A stretch of 64,000 bases of DNA from Deltaproteobacteria bacterium (GTDB taxonomy: Bacteria; Desulfobacterota; Desulfomonilia; UBA1062), in contig JAHDKO010000057.1 of the NCBI GenBank assembly GCA_018436855.1, forward strand, positions 1 through 64,000. The letters are read 5' to 3'. This document shows, piece by piece, positions 1 through 10,132 of the stretch; within the stretch, counting starts at the first letter, position 1, and each line of letters begins with the position of its first letter. The notes under the pieces were generated by a model. It searched no databases and was not told the origin of the DNA. It saw only the letters and a program-made list of their open reading frames with translations. The translations under genes were made by a program, and so were the position numbers.

Positions 1-1
1 C

Positions 2-136
2 TTCAAAGGCCTGTTCAAGCATTCACTCAAGTGCATCTTCGCGCTCTTGAAAATCGAAGACGATTTGTCCACTTTCATCGACTCGATCGATCAGGCTCTA
101 TGCCCCCATCTCAGGATTAAGGGGTGCGAAACTTGA
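2..136 (+). CDS. C-terminal fragment of an unidentified protein (cut by window edge)
   Basis: An open frame enters from the left edge and stops at a TGA at 134-136, giving 44 residues (reading FKGLFKHSLK at the start). It is helical-looking, with alternating basic and hydrophobic residues. The tail resembles C-terminal ends of some transposases in texture, but that is an impression and not a recognised motif. The protein begins outside the window, so product and true length cannot be judged. A REP-like hairpin follows about 30 bases downstream. Confidence 0.4.
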   Translation, partial: FKGLFKHSLKCIFALLKIEDDLSTFIDSIDQALCPHLRIKGCET

Positions 137-167
137 GTAATAATACTATAGTAAGAAATAAATCAGT

Positions 168-182
168 CCCCTTTTAGAGGGG
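168..182. terminator. Short GC hairpin, REP-like, between converging ends
   Basis: CCCCT and AGGGG arms (168-172 and 178-182) flank a 5-nt TTTAG loop, preceded by AGT. The hairpin lies between the plus-strand fragment ending at 136 and the minus-strand gene ending at 222. There is no strong U-tract on either strand, so termination is only possible. A similar GTCCCC/GGGGAC hairpin recurs at 26468-26482, which suggests a dispersed repeat. Confidence 0.4.
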
Positions 183-221
183 CTCCTCCTGCTTTCGTAT
201 CCGGCGGAGGGTGTGAGCGGA

Positions 222-995
222 TCAGTCGTCCATGAGATTCCTCGGCCCGTACAGGATGGCCTCCATCATGGGCATGTACTGGAAAAACGTCGGGCAGGGG
301 CTCAAGTCCATGTCGAGGAGCTGGCGGGATACCTCGTGGTCGCCCAGGGTGAGGCGCGCGGCCTTTTTGCTCATGGACTTGCCGAACTCGAGCGGGTTCA
401 TGTAGACGTTTGCCGCCAGGGGAACCCCGTCCTTGATGGAGAAGGTCTTGAACCGGTTCACCTTCTCGGTTGAGGTCTTGAGCTTTTTGCCCTTGAGGAC
501 GAGGATGTTCCTGCCGCCTTCGGAGAGCGAACAGGAAAGCATGCTGCCTTCATCGGTGAACACGATGTCGGCGAGATACTTGGGGTACCCGTACATCTCC
601 ACGCCGCCCCTGCGGGCACGCTCGGTGGTCACGGGAAGCTGCCAGACATATGCCGTGAAGTACCTCCTCGCCATCATGCTCAAAACCGTCAATCCCGGAA
701 TGGGTTTTTTGCCGAAGGTGATGGGAAAAGAGACTGAAAACTCGTTGTATGGATCGATGTCGGTGCTGCGATACTCGAAAGCCGTGAAGGCGACCATGGC
801 CCTGCCTTTCCAGACCTCTACCGGATGCATCTCCGGCAGGGGGAGATGGCGCCGGATCTTCTCGGTGGAGGCCGTGAAGATGGCCGTCATGGCCGTATTG
901 TCATAGTAAAAGACAGGAAGCTTGCCTTCGAGCGACTGGTCCTTGGTCATCATATCCCACTGGACAACGCCTTTGAAAAAATCTCCTTTTTTCAT
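222..995 (-). CDS. Acetoacetate decarboxylase-like protein (ADC family)
   Basis: 257 residues, about the usual length of the acetoacetate decarboxylase superfamily. The segment YGYPKYLA around residues 135-142 matches the family's active-site loop, with K139 at the Schiff-base lysine position. The neighbouring second lysine of true acetoacetate decarboxylase is Tyr here. DPYNE (E85) matches the other conserved acidic position. The start has a good AGGAGG site upstream. It is the last gene of a minus-strand run with an SDR, two acyl-CoA dehydrogenases and a TetR regulator, so a role in acyl or beta-keto compound turnover is likely. Because the second lysine is lost, the reaction could be a decarboxylase, aldolase or hydratase variant. 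The substrate is unknown. Confidence 0.85.
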   Translation of the reverse strand: MKKGDFFKGVVQWDMMTKDQSLEGKLPVFYYDNTAMTAIFTASTEKIRRHLPLPEMHPVEVWKGRAMVAFTAFEYRSTDIDPYNEFSVSFPITFGKKPIPGLTVLSMMARRYFTAYVWQLPVTTERARRGGVEMYGYPKYLADIVFTDEGSMLSCSLSEGGRNILVLKGKKLKTSTEKVNRFKTFSIKDGVPLAANVYMNPLEFGKSMSKKAARLTLGDHEVSRQLLDMDLSPCPTFFQYMPMMEAILYGPRNLMDD

Positions 996-1069
996 ACATC
1001 CTCCTCACGTTCTTCATGGTCATTTTTTCTCTATCCCATACCCGGCACGATCTGCCCGGCCGAGTCCTC

Positions 1070-1912
1070 TCATCCTTCCCTGCATGCGTACGATTTCGCG
1101 ATGTACCTGCTGGCCAGGCAGCTTAAGCTGACCGCGGTCACCGGGAAGAACCTGGTGAGCAGGTCCAGAACCTTTGCATCACCCCCGATCAGGATGCGTC
1201 TCCTGTTGCGCCTGATCCCGGCGATAATGACCTTTGCGGCCCGGTCCGCTGTTGTCCGGAAGAGCTCGTCCTCATAGAGAGACACGGCCTTTTCCCTGGT
1301 CAGCGAGAACATGGCCTGGTTGAAACGCGTGTTTCGCGCGATATTGGTCTTTATCCCTCCCGGGTGCACGCAGCTCACCCGGATGTTGGTTCCGTGCATC
1401 TCCTGGGCAAGGGTTTCCGTGTATCCCTTGACCGCGAACTTGGCCGCGCAGTAGGGGCCGTTGTTAGGATTCGGGATGATCCCGTTGATGCTGGAGATGT
1501 TGACAATGTGCCCCTCGGGCCGCCTGCGCAGGAGGGGGAGAAACGCCATGGTGCCGTGTACGACACCCCAGAAGTTGATCCCGAAGAGCCACTGAAAATC
1601 CTCCAGGGGAACGGTCTCCAGGAAATCGCCCAGGGCCACCCCGGCGTTGTTGACGATAAGATCCACGCCTCCGTGGCAACGGGCGGCCTCCTCTGCAAAG
1701 CCGAAGACCTGGTCGCGCTGTGCCACGTCAACCACGTGGGTGGAGACGTTCGCCGCAGCACCGATAAGCCCTGCGGTCTCCTTCAGACCGGGTTCGTCGA
1801 TGTCCGCCAGAGCCAGGTTACACCCCTCGCTCGCCAGGTTCAGGGCAAGGGCCCTGCCGATTCCCGAGGCGGCACCCGTTATCGCTGCTGTTTTCTTGGC
1901 AAGAACCTTCAT
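1070..1912 (-). CDS. Short-chain dehydrogenase/reductase (SDR)
   Basis: About 280 residues of classical SDR type. In the frame counted from a TTG five codons upstream, the Rossmann motif TGAASGIG is at 17-24. An Asp at 42 favours NAD(H), NNAG is at 93-96, the catalytic Ser is near 145, and Y159/K163 lie in YCAAK. I chose the ATG at 1912, although AGGAGG sits about 15 bases upstream and directly abuts the TTG at 1927, so the start is uncertain. The C-terminal hydrophobic segment (ALVS-type residues near 260-275) may associate with membrane. It lies between the dehydrogenase pair and the decarboxylase-like gene in one apparent operon and probably oxidises a hydroxyacyl or alcohol intermediate. 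Confidence 0.88.
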   Translation of the reverse strand: MKVLAKKTAAITGAASGIGRALALNLASEGCNLALADIDEPGLKETAGLIGAAANVSTHVVDVAQRDQVFGFAEEAARCHGGVDLIVNNAGVALGDFLETVPLEDFQWLFGINFWGVVHGTMAFLPLLRRRPEGHIVNISSINGIIPNPNNGPYCAAKFAVKGYTETLAQEMHGTNIRVSCVHPGGIKTNIARNTRFNQAMFSLTREKAVSLYEDELFRTTADRAAKVIIAGIRRNRRRILIGGDAKVLDLLTRFFPVTAVSLSCLASRYIAKSYACREG

Positions 1913-2010
1913 AAATTTTTTAAGCAACCTCCTCTTAAATAATAATCAATGTTGTACTTTTTCGTTTTCCTCAAGCTTGTGGCCCGCCCTTTTAGATCCG
2001 GGCCTTTGTT

Positions 2011-3135
2011 TCAGACACCCGAGACCTTCCTGATCAGATCGAGCTTGCGTGCCGGCACACTGCCCAGAAGGGCCTGCACCTGCCTGGCGTCGCGGAATCG
2101 TTTCTCCTGACCGTAGTCCTTCATGTAGCCGTTGCCGCCCAGCACCTGGACCCCGTCGGTGACGGCCTCGCAGGCGATCTCGTGAACGTGGAGGGCGGCT
2201 GCCGCACAGCGGGAAGACCAGCCGGCCTCTCCCTGCTCCAGGGCCTGGCATGCCAGGGTGACGCACATATCGGCTGCATCGGCCTTGACGGCCATGCCGG
2301 CGAGCAGCATGGAAACCTCGCTCCACCGGATGATCTCCCTTCCTCCCTGGAAACGCTCCCGGGCATAGGCCAGGGCCTCGTCGAGAGCTCCTCTCATGAT
2401 TCCCGCGTTCATGGCGGCCGCGGCCACGTGCATGGCGGGCAGGACCCGGTCGAAATATTCCTCGCCCTTCCCCTCTTCACCGATAAGCCGGGCCCTGACC
2501 CTGTCGAGCCGGACATCCACGGCAGGGCAGGCGTGCATCCCCAGGGTGAAGACCGGCTCGCTCTTGCTCACCCCCTTGTGATCGAGGTCGATCAGAAAGA
2601 ACGAACCCTGCCGTCCCGAGCCGGCCCTCGCGGGAATGATCGCCCGGCGGGCGAGCCCGCCCAGAACCAGGAGGTCGACCGGGCCGGTGAGGGAGTACCC
2701 CCTGCCCGATCGCTTGTACTCGGGGAGATTGTCCTGATGGGCCGGATGGGTGTACGAGGGAAAGGCGGCCAGGAACCCGCCTGCCGAGGACGCCCTGCCG
2801 AAGATCTCCCCTGCGATGTCCCGGGCATCGGCGGCGAGCAGGATCTTCTGTACCAGGGCATTGGTGAAGACGATGCCTCCGGGCGAGCTGTCGGCCCGGC
2901 AGAGGGCAGCGAGAACGGTGCAGAGCGTGCCGATGCCGCCCCCGGCGCCGCCCAGCTCTCCGGGCAGCATGATCCCCAGAAACCCCACCTCGTACGCCTT
3001 GTCCAGGACATCATGAAAGAACTCCCCGAAGGGATAGCGGTCGTGCTCCTCGGTCTTGCCTGCAAGCTCTTTTGCGGCAAACGACCGGGCCAGATCCTCG
3101 AAAGGTTTCCATTCGCTCTTGAACGAACTCAGCAT
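2011..3135 (-). CDS. Acyl-CoA dehydrogenase-family protein lacking the catalytic glutamate
   Basis: 374 residues with the all-alpha N-terminal, beta and C-terminal domains of acyl-CoA dehydrogenases (GFLGIMLPGELGG early; QVLGGNGYMKDY near the end). Two hallmark sites are degraded. The flavin/substrate motif usually reading TEPxAGSD is replaced by AFPSYTHPAHQD, and the C-terminal YEGT catalytic segment reads ALLGS. I chose the ATG at 3135 because GGAAAGGAGGTG precedes it by 2-3 bases; an in-frame upstream start would extend into the previous gene. It begins 13 bases after the intact dehydrogenase at 3149-4660, so the two are probably co-translated. A heteromeric enzyme with a non-catalytic subunit is the simplest reading. 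Confidence 0.87.
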   Translation of the reverse strand: MLSSFKSEWKPFEDLARSFAAKELAGKTEEHDRYPFGEFFHDVLDKAYEVGFLGIMLPGELGGAGGGIGTLCTVLAALCRADSSPGGIVFTNALVQKILLAADARDIAGEIFGRASSAGGFLAAFPSYTHPAHQDNLPEYKRSGRGYSLTGPVDLLVLGGLARRAIIPARAGSGRQGSFFLIDLDHKGVSKSEPVFTLGMHACPAVDVRLDRVRARLIGEEGKGEEYFDRVLPAMHVAAAAMNAGIMRGALDEALAYARERFQGGREIIRWSEVSMLLAGMAVKADAADMCVTLACQALEQGEAGWSSRCAAAALHVHEIACEAVTDGVQVLGGNGYMKDYGQEKRFRDARQVQALLGSVPARKLDLIRKVSGV

Positions 3136-3148
3136 AACACCTCCTTTC

Positions 3149-4660
3149 CTACCTATCCTCTTCAAACACCCGTGCCTGGGGGATCTCCGGAGCGATGAGG
3201 CACTTGAACACGTTGAGCCGGTTGAGCTGGTTGGTGCCCTCGTAGATCTGCAGGAGCTTGATGTCGCGCAGCATCTTCTCCACCCCCGCGTCCTGTCTCA
3301 GGCCGGTCTGGCCCATGAGCTCGATGGCCATCTGGCAGTTCCTGACCCCGAGGTCCGTTCCCGCGACCTTGGCGAGCGACGCCCAGCCCGAGCAGCACCG
3401 CTGGTCCTCGGGTCTGGCCCAGTCATAGGAGAGCTTGCCCATGAGCCTGGTGGAATAGTCCTTTTCCAGCATGGGCCCGATCACCTTGTCGAAGTAGGCC
3501 TGCGGCATGAGCCTGAGATAGTAGTAGACGGGCTTGAGCTGGAGGATTTTGTAGAGGCCGCGGTGGCTGTTGGCATAGTTGGCCTCGGTGTAGGCGAGCC
3601 TGCCCAGGGCCACGTTCTTGTACATCTCGGCGAGCATGCTCTGCACCCATTCGTGATTGATGAGCAGGGTGCCGTTCATCGTGGTCGTGGACGCGTGTTT
3701 GAGCGCGGTCTCGAACGCGCCGCGGGCCGCGCCCACCCCGAAGGCGCAGACACCGGGTCTCGTGGCGCCGACTACATAATCGATGTAGCGCTGCGCGACC
3801 TCCCGGATCGGTTTCTTCGTGAACTTCCTCACCATGTCCGTGCTGAAGAGTACCTGGTCGTCGGGGATGAAGCAGTCCTCGAACACGAGCACGCTCGCCG
3901 GACATACCCGCTGGCCCATCTTGTTCTCGTGGGAACCGAACGAGAAGCCTTGTGTGCCGGTCTTCACCATCAGGCCCACGGTCGTCTCCGAGGGCCTCTT
4001 CAGGTCCTCGTACGCATAGAGCACGGTCCAGGTGGATACATGCCCCATGGAGATGAACACCTTGGTGCCGTTCACCACGTATCCGCCCCTGACCCTCCTG
4101 GCATGGCAGGCGACCCTGCCCTTGTCCACGAGCTCCACCTCCTCCACGTCGGTCCCGGCGCCGGGCTCGGTCGTGGCGAGCGCGATGAGACAGGGATTCC
4201 CGGTCTTCTCTCCCCGGACCACCTCGCCCAGAATCCGTTTCGCCAGGCGGGTGTTGGCCGAGGCGACCACGCCCGCCACCCCGAGGTAGTGCACCCCGAT
4301 TACATTCATGATCCCCAGGCACACCGAGCCGACCTCTTCTGCGAAGTACGACATGGAGGGCATGTTGTATCCCCTGCCGCCGAAGATCCGGGGTATCCAC
4401 ATGGTGTAGAACCCCCACCGGTTGGCCAGCTCCACGAGGTCCCGGGGCATGTAACCGGGATCCTCGTGGGTCTTGCGGTCGAGCTCCAGGGCTCTGGGGC
4501 GGGCCACCTCGTCGTTGAACGTGCGGGCGATCGCGACCACCTCCCGAGTCTCCCTGACCATGCCCTTGGGCATGCGCGGGGCATAGGGCAGGCTCAGTGA
4601 CATATCCTCGAACCTCGGAAAACCGGAGAGCCGGTTCGACACTTCTGCGCTGGACAGCAT
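3149..4660 (-). CDS. Acyl-CoA dehydrogenase (catalytically intact, long form)
   Basis: 503 residues, about 120 longer than typical acyl-CoA dehydrogenases because of N-terminal and mid-C-terminal additions. TTEPGAGTD (flavin/substrate loop) is present, and YEGTNQLNRL near the C-terminus carries the expected catalytic Glu, so FAD-dependent alpha,beta-dehydrogenation of an acyl-CoA is expected. GAGGAGG lies 7 bases before the ATG. It is preceded by a TetR gene and followed by a degenerate dehydrogenase homologue, an SDR and an ADC-like protein. The chain length or ring type of the substrate cannot be read from sequence. Confidence 0.92.
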   Translation of the reverse strand: MLSSAEVSNRLSGFPRFEDMSLSLPYAPRMPKGMVRETREVVAIARTFNDEVARPRALELDRKTHEDPGYMPRDLVELANRWGFYTMWIPRIFGGRGYNMPSMSYFAEEVGSVCLGIMNVIGVHYLGVAGVVASANTRLAKRILGEVVRGEKTGNPCLIALATTEPGAGTDVEEVELVDKGRVACHARRVRGGYVVNGTKVFISMGHVSTWTVLYAYEDLKRPSETTVGLMVKTGTQGFSFGSHENKMGQRVCPASVLVFEDCFIPDDQVLFSTDMVRKFTKKPIREVAQRYIDYVVGATRPGVCAFGVGAARGAFETALKHASTTTMNGTLLINHEWVQSMLAEMYKNVALGRLAYTEANYANSHRGLYKILQLKPVYYYLRLMPQAYFDKVIGPMLEKDYSTRLMGKLSYDWARPEDQRCCSGWASLAKVAGTDLGVRNCQMAIELMGQTGLRQDAGVEKMLRDIKLLQIYEGTNQLNRLNVFKCLIAPEIPQARVFEEDR

Positions 4661-4764
4661 AAAAAAACCTCCTCATACCTTATCATATCCTTTAGCCGGG
4701 TGCCGGACCCGGCCGCGAAAGCCCTCAGAAACCCCTCAGAGCCGTATGTTCCCCGGCATCCCTC

Positions 4765-5448
4765 TCAGGGGCGGGCCCTGCAGCGCCCCTCACTGCTGAA
4801 CTCGGACAGGTCGCCGAGCTCTCTCCTGCCCCTGTCGGTCAGATACTGCAGCACCAGCGAGCGGGTGACGGCCAGGAGGTTGCCGATGGCCTCCTCCCGG
4901 GTGAACTGCCGGTCCAGCAGGTAGCTGAGCCCGACGTGGATGCACATGCCGATGATGATGTGCCCCACGAGAACGGCGTTCGCCCCCTCGATAAAGCCCA
5001 GATCCTCCCACCTGCGGATGTCTTCGGCGATATCGGAGGCAAAGGCCCTGAAGAACTCCCAGACGGTGTTGTCCGTCTCTTCGTCGACCCCGAACCCGCC
5101 GCGGATGATGAAAAGCACCTGTTCCGGGTTGTCCTCTATGTAGTCGAAAAAGGCCTCGAACCCCGGCTGCCACCGGCTGACCCGCTCGTGGACGTCGCCG
5201 GGCGGCGAGGTGTCGCTGAGCTCCTTGAGCCTGGACCTCAGGCTGTCGAGAGTCTCCCGGATGATCTGCCGGAACAGGTCCTGTTTGTCCTTGAAATGCG
5301 CATAGACGCTGCCCGTCGACGTACCCGACTCCTTGACGATGTCCGCGATCTGGGCCTTATAGTATCCCTTTTCGCTGAACACCTTGCGGGCGGCAAGGAA
5401 GATCATGGACCTCGTCTCTGCCTTGCGGTCGTCAGAGGGATGAGACAT
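4765..5448 (-). CDS. TetR-family transcriptional regulator of the acyl-CoA operon
   Basis: 227 residues. The N-terminal helix-turn-helix is clear (FSEKGYYKAQIADIVKESG, then STGSVYAHFKDKQDLF), followed by a helical ligand-binding domain typical of TetR proteins that sense acyl-CoAs. I chose the ATG at 5448, which has AAGGAGGGGG just upstream; an ATG six codons earlier is possible. The gene heads the minus-strand operon, 104 bases ahead of the acyl-CoA dehydrogenase, and is divergent from typA. Autoregulation from the promoter at 5512-5540 with control of the lipid genes is likely but inferred. Confidence 0.9.
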   Translation of the reverse strand: MSHPSDDRKAETRSMIFLAARKVFSEKGYYKAQIADIVKESGTSTGSVYAHFKDKQDLFRQIIRETLDSLRSRLKELSDTSPPGDVHERVSRWQPGFEAFFDYIEDNPEQVLFIIRGGFGVDEETDNTVWEFFRAFASDIAEDIRRWEDLGFIEGANAVLVGHIIIGMCIHVGLSYLLDRQFTREEAIGNLLAVTRSLVLQYLTDRGRRELGDLSEFSSEGRCRARP

Positions 5449-5511
5449 CACCCCCTCCTTCCTCATGTTATTACATCACGAGAATATCGAATCAGCATTC
5501 TTATACTTTAA

Positions 5512-5540
5512 TTAATAACGGGTGATATATCATTTGTCAA
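5512..5540 (-). promoter_or_regulatory. Sigma70-type promoter for the TetR/acyl-CoA dehydrogenase operon
   Basis: On the minus strand TTGACA (complement of 5535-5540) is separated by exactly 17 bases from TATTAA (complement of 5512-5517). It lies about 65 bases upstream of the TetR start codon at 5448, in an AT-rich divergent intergenic region shared with typA. The spacer contains GATATATC, a palindrome that could be part of an operator. Confidence 0.6.
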
Positions 5541-5670
5541 AAAGAAAATGCCGCTTAGACTCGGATAATTCTGTTGCAAAAGAGCGTCGTGTGAGGTATG
5601 GCACTGTGCGCTGCCGGGCAGGCAGATTATCGGGGAGGACACACCGCATCATCGGCAGGATACATAAAGC

Positions 5671-7509
<1,839 letters not shown>

Positions 7510-7512
<3 letters not shown>

Positions 7513-7526
7513 AAGATCCTCTTTTA
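7510..7526. terminator. AT-rich hairpin at the 3' end of typA
   Basis: TAAAAGA and TCTTTTA arms with a TCC loop begin at the typA stop codon. The stem is 7 bp and weak, without a long U-run. The rest of the convergent gap to 7631 contains GGGGACCCC-type sequence resembling the REP-like elements elsewhere in the window. Confidence 0.35.
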
Positions 7527-7631
7527 CTACCCCTTATACTACCGCGCCGGAGTGTGGCGCAAGATTTGGGTCAAAGATTGGTCAGGTCTCCAAAGATCGG
7601 GGACCCCAAGATGTGTGACCCATGACTGATG

Positions 7632-8462
7632 CTAATCCTCGTGGACCACGTTCTTGATGATGTAGCTGCCTGACTTCTCGTCGAGCTCGATTTCCAGGAG
7701 GTGCCGGTCTCTGGCCTCTTCCAGCACCCGGCTGAAGGACCTGTACCCGTAGTAGCTCTCGTTGAACCCCGGCATGCGGCGCCTGAGCGCCTGCTTCACC
7801 ATGGAGCCCCAGAGCTTGTCGTCGTCCCCGCGCTCGGCGAACATGGCCTCCACAGTCTCCAGAACGAGGTCCAGGGCCTTCTGTTTCCGGTCCTCCTCCT
7901 GGCTCTCCTTGAGGCTTGTCTTGGCCGGGGCCGCGGTGCTGTTCTTGGCTAGGGGTTTCCTGATCTTGGGCCTCTTGGTCTCGCTCTGCCGCACGAGGTC
8001 GTCGTAGAAGATGAACTCGTCGCAGTTGGCGATCAGGAGATCGGACGATGAGTTCTTCACCCCCACGCCGATGACCACCTTGTTGTTTTCCCGGAGCTTG
8101 CTCACCAGGGGCGAGAAGTCCGAGTCGCCGCTGATGATCACGAAGGTGTCCACGTGCAGCTTGGTGTAGCAGAGGTCCAGGGCATCCACCACCATGCGGA
8201 TGTCGGCCGAGTTCTTGCCCGACTGCCGGACATGCGGAATCTCGATGAGCTCGAAGGAGGCCTCGTGCATCACGGGCTTGTAGTCCTTGTAGCGATCCCA
8301 GTCGCAGTAGGCCTTCTTGACGATGATGTTTCCCTTGAGCAGCAATCGCTCCAGTATCTTCTTTACATCGAACTGCCGGTATTTCGCATCCCTGACCCCC
8401 AGGGCCACGTTTTCGAAATCGCAGAACACTGCCATATTTTGAGTATCGTGCTGTAACGCCAT
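7632..8462 (-). CDS. NYN-domain (LabA-like) putative RNase with C-terminal OST-HTH/LOTUS domain
   Basis: 276 residues. The N-terminal PIN-like NYN domain runs over about 8-150, with acidic positions D15 (FCDFENV), D87 (NSADIRMVVDA) and D113/D115 (SGDSDFSPL) that form the Mg-binding nuclease site in this family. A charged linker (about 160-195) leads to a winged-helix OST-HTH/LOTUS domain (about 200-276, GYRSFSRVLEEA). The ATG at 8462 has GGGGAGGA 9 bases upstream. Known family members are predicted RNA-processing nucleases. The target here is unknown and no partner gene is adjacent. Confidence 0.9.
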   Translation of the reverse strand: MALQHDTQNMAVFCDFENVALGVRDAKYRQFDVKKILERLLLKGNIIVKKAYCDWDRYKDYKPVMHEASFELIEIPHVRQSGKNSADIRMVVDALDLCYTKLHVDTFVIISGDSDFSPLVSKLRENNKVVIGVGVKNSSSDLLIANCDEFIFYDDLVRQSETKRPKIRKPLAKNSTAAPAKTSLKESQEEDRKQKALDLVLETVEAMFAERGDDDKLWGSMVKQALRRRMPGFNESYYGYRSFSRVLEEARDRHLLEIELDEKSGSYIIKNVVHED

Positions 8463-8738
8463 GAATCTCTCTCCTCCCCTGCATTTTCTGCAGAAGGCCG
8501 GGATCTCCCGGCAATCAGACGCCATTTCAAACGTCTTAAAACGTGTCGGTTGTATTCATCCTTTCTTTCCGGTCTCCTGTCAAGGACATAAATCGGGAAC
8601 CGGCTCTCAAGGCGGCTTGGGCAACGAATTTTCCCGGCAATTGATCCGATACGGGCGATGCACCTTTTCATCAGCAGCTGAAATGCCTGGCCGGGAGGGA
8701 ACCAAAGGCGAATGGTCCGTGCCGGGACCTGCCCCGGG

Positions 8739-9947
8739 CTAAAGGACCAGCCGCGAACCGTTCTTGATCCCCTTGGGCGGATTTACGATGAGCCGGTCTC
8801 CCACTGACACGCCGCCGAGTATCTCCACCCGGTCGTGAAACCGGGTGCCGGTTCGCACCTTTTTCAACACCGCCCGCTCGTCCCTGACCAGGTAAACCGC
8901 AGGTTCGCCCTGATCGGTCACGATCACCGAGCTGTGAACCAGCATACGGGGAACGTCGTCGCCCGCGGAAAGGGGGCGGGAAAGAAACGAGACCCGTGCG
9001 GCCATATCCGGCCGGATGCGGGGATCGCTTTCGATAATGCGCACCCTTACCAGGGACCGGGGCTCCCCCCTCTCGTCCGTGAGCGGGGCGGCATTCACTT
9101 CGCCGGTGAAATGGACATCGGGCAGAGCTTCGAGGTCAACGACGCAGGATTGCCCCTGCCGGACCTCCCCGGCCACGGATTCGGGCACCTCCACCTCCAC
9201 CGTGAGCAGGGTCACGTCCGCGATAGTGGCTATAGAGGAGTCCGTGCTCTCTATAGGGCCGGGCGGGACCATCATGTCGCCGATGTCCGCATTGAATTTC
9301 AGGATCATACCGCCGAAGGGAACCCTTATCCGGGTGTTATCGAGCGCGATCTCTGCACTCTTCAGGGCCGCCGCCTCGGCCTTCACCAGTGCCTCGGCCG
9401 CATCGAGCACAGAGACCGCCTTGCGGTGCCCGGCCTCTGCGGACTTGTACTCCGACCTGGACACCGAGCCCATCTCAAAGAGCTTTTCATACCGCGCAAG
9501 GTTGAATCTCTCTTCCGCCAGGTCCACTCTGGCCTGTTCGAGGTTGGCGATGGCGAGCCGGTGCCTCGCCTCGGCCTGGTCCTTCCGGGCGGCTGCATCA
9601 GCACTCTCAAGGCGTGCGATCACCTGTCCATTCTCCACCAGACCGCCCTCTACATCCGCGAGCTCCACCAGCTGGCCAGGGACCTTTGCGACCACATCCG
9701 CCCGGCGATTGGCAACAACGATTCCGGTAACGCTGTAGCGGGTATAGGCTTGGTAGGGACACTGGAGGGCCACGCTGACTACACTGACCGGAAATTCTCT
9801 GGTAAATATGCTGGTGTAGACAAAGATTCCGAGGATCACCGAAAGGGCAGCCATCATCATCCAGTCCATGGGCTGTATCTTCCGGCGCCCTGCCCTCTCT
9901 GCCGCCGGCTTTCCGGCCCTGCCCTTGGGAAAGACTTCGCTTGTCAT
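8739..9947 (-). CDS. HlyD/RND-type periplasmic adaptor protein, orphan
   Basis: 402 residues. A basic N-terminus is followed by one membrane segment (about 28-47, MMMAALSVILGIFVY). Next come the lipoyl/barrel half (VAKVPGQLVELADVEGGLVENGQVIARL), a long alpha-helical hairpin (about 110-190), the second lipoyl half and a C-terminal beta-barrel/membrane-proximal domain. This is the architecture of membrane-fusion proteins linking an inner-membrane pump to an outer-membrane channel. Neither a pump nor a channel is adjacent; the MMPL-like exporter at 19.9 kb and the MacAB operon at 26-31 kb are the nearest candidates. The substrate is unknown. Confidence 0.88.
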   Translation of the reverse strand: MTSEVFPKGRAGKPAAERAGRRKIQPMDWMMMAALSVILGIFVYTSIFTREFPVSVVSVALQCPYQAYTRYSVTGIVVANRRADVVAKVPGQLVELADVEGGLVENGQVIARLESADAAARKDQAEARHRLAIANLEQARVDLAEERFNLARYEKLFEMGSVSRSEYKSAEAGHRKAVSVLDAAEALVKAEAAALKSAEIALDNTRIRVPFGGMILKFNADIGDMMVPPGPIESTDSSIATIADVTLLTVEVEVPESVAGEVRQGQSCVVDLEALPDVHFTGEVNAAPLTDERGEPRSLVRVRIIESDPRIRPDMAARVSFLSRPLSAGDDVPRMLVHSSVIVTDQGEPAVYLVRDERAVLKKVRTGTRFHDRVEILGGVSVGDRLIVNPPKGIKNGSRLVL

Positions 9948-10132
9948 GAATTTCTTTTACCTCGCCCCTTGCATGAGACAGACTGCCATATCTTCTATAT
10001 AATCTCTATTTCCTCTTTGCAAATATCTCACACGCCATTTTTGGAAAAAAGACGGCCCGGGTCAAAGGCGTCATCTTCCGTATAAGCTCATCTCCTGAAA
10101 CCGATGTGACCCGAATTCTCCGAAAGGATTTC

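Noticed and set aside
3056-4600. Plus-strand frame of about 500 codons antisense to an acyl-CoA dehydrogenase
   Set aside because: Antisense shadow caused by high-GC codon bias; the minus-strand frame has the family motifs and a ribosome site.
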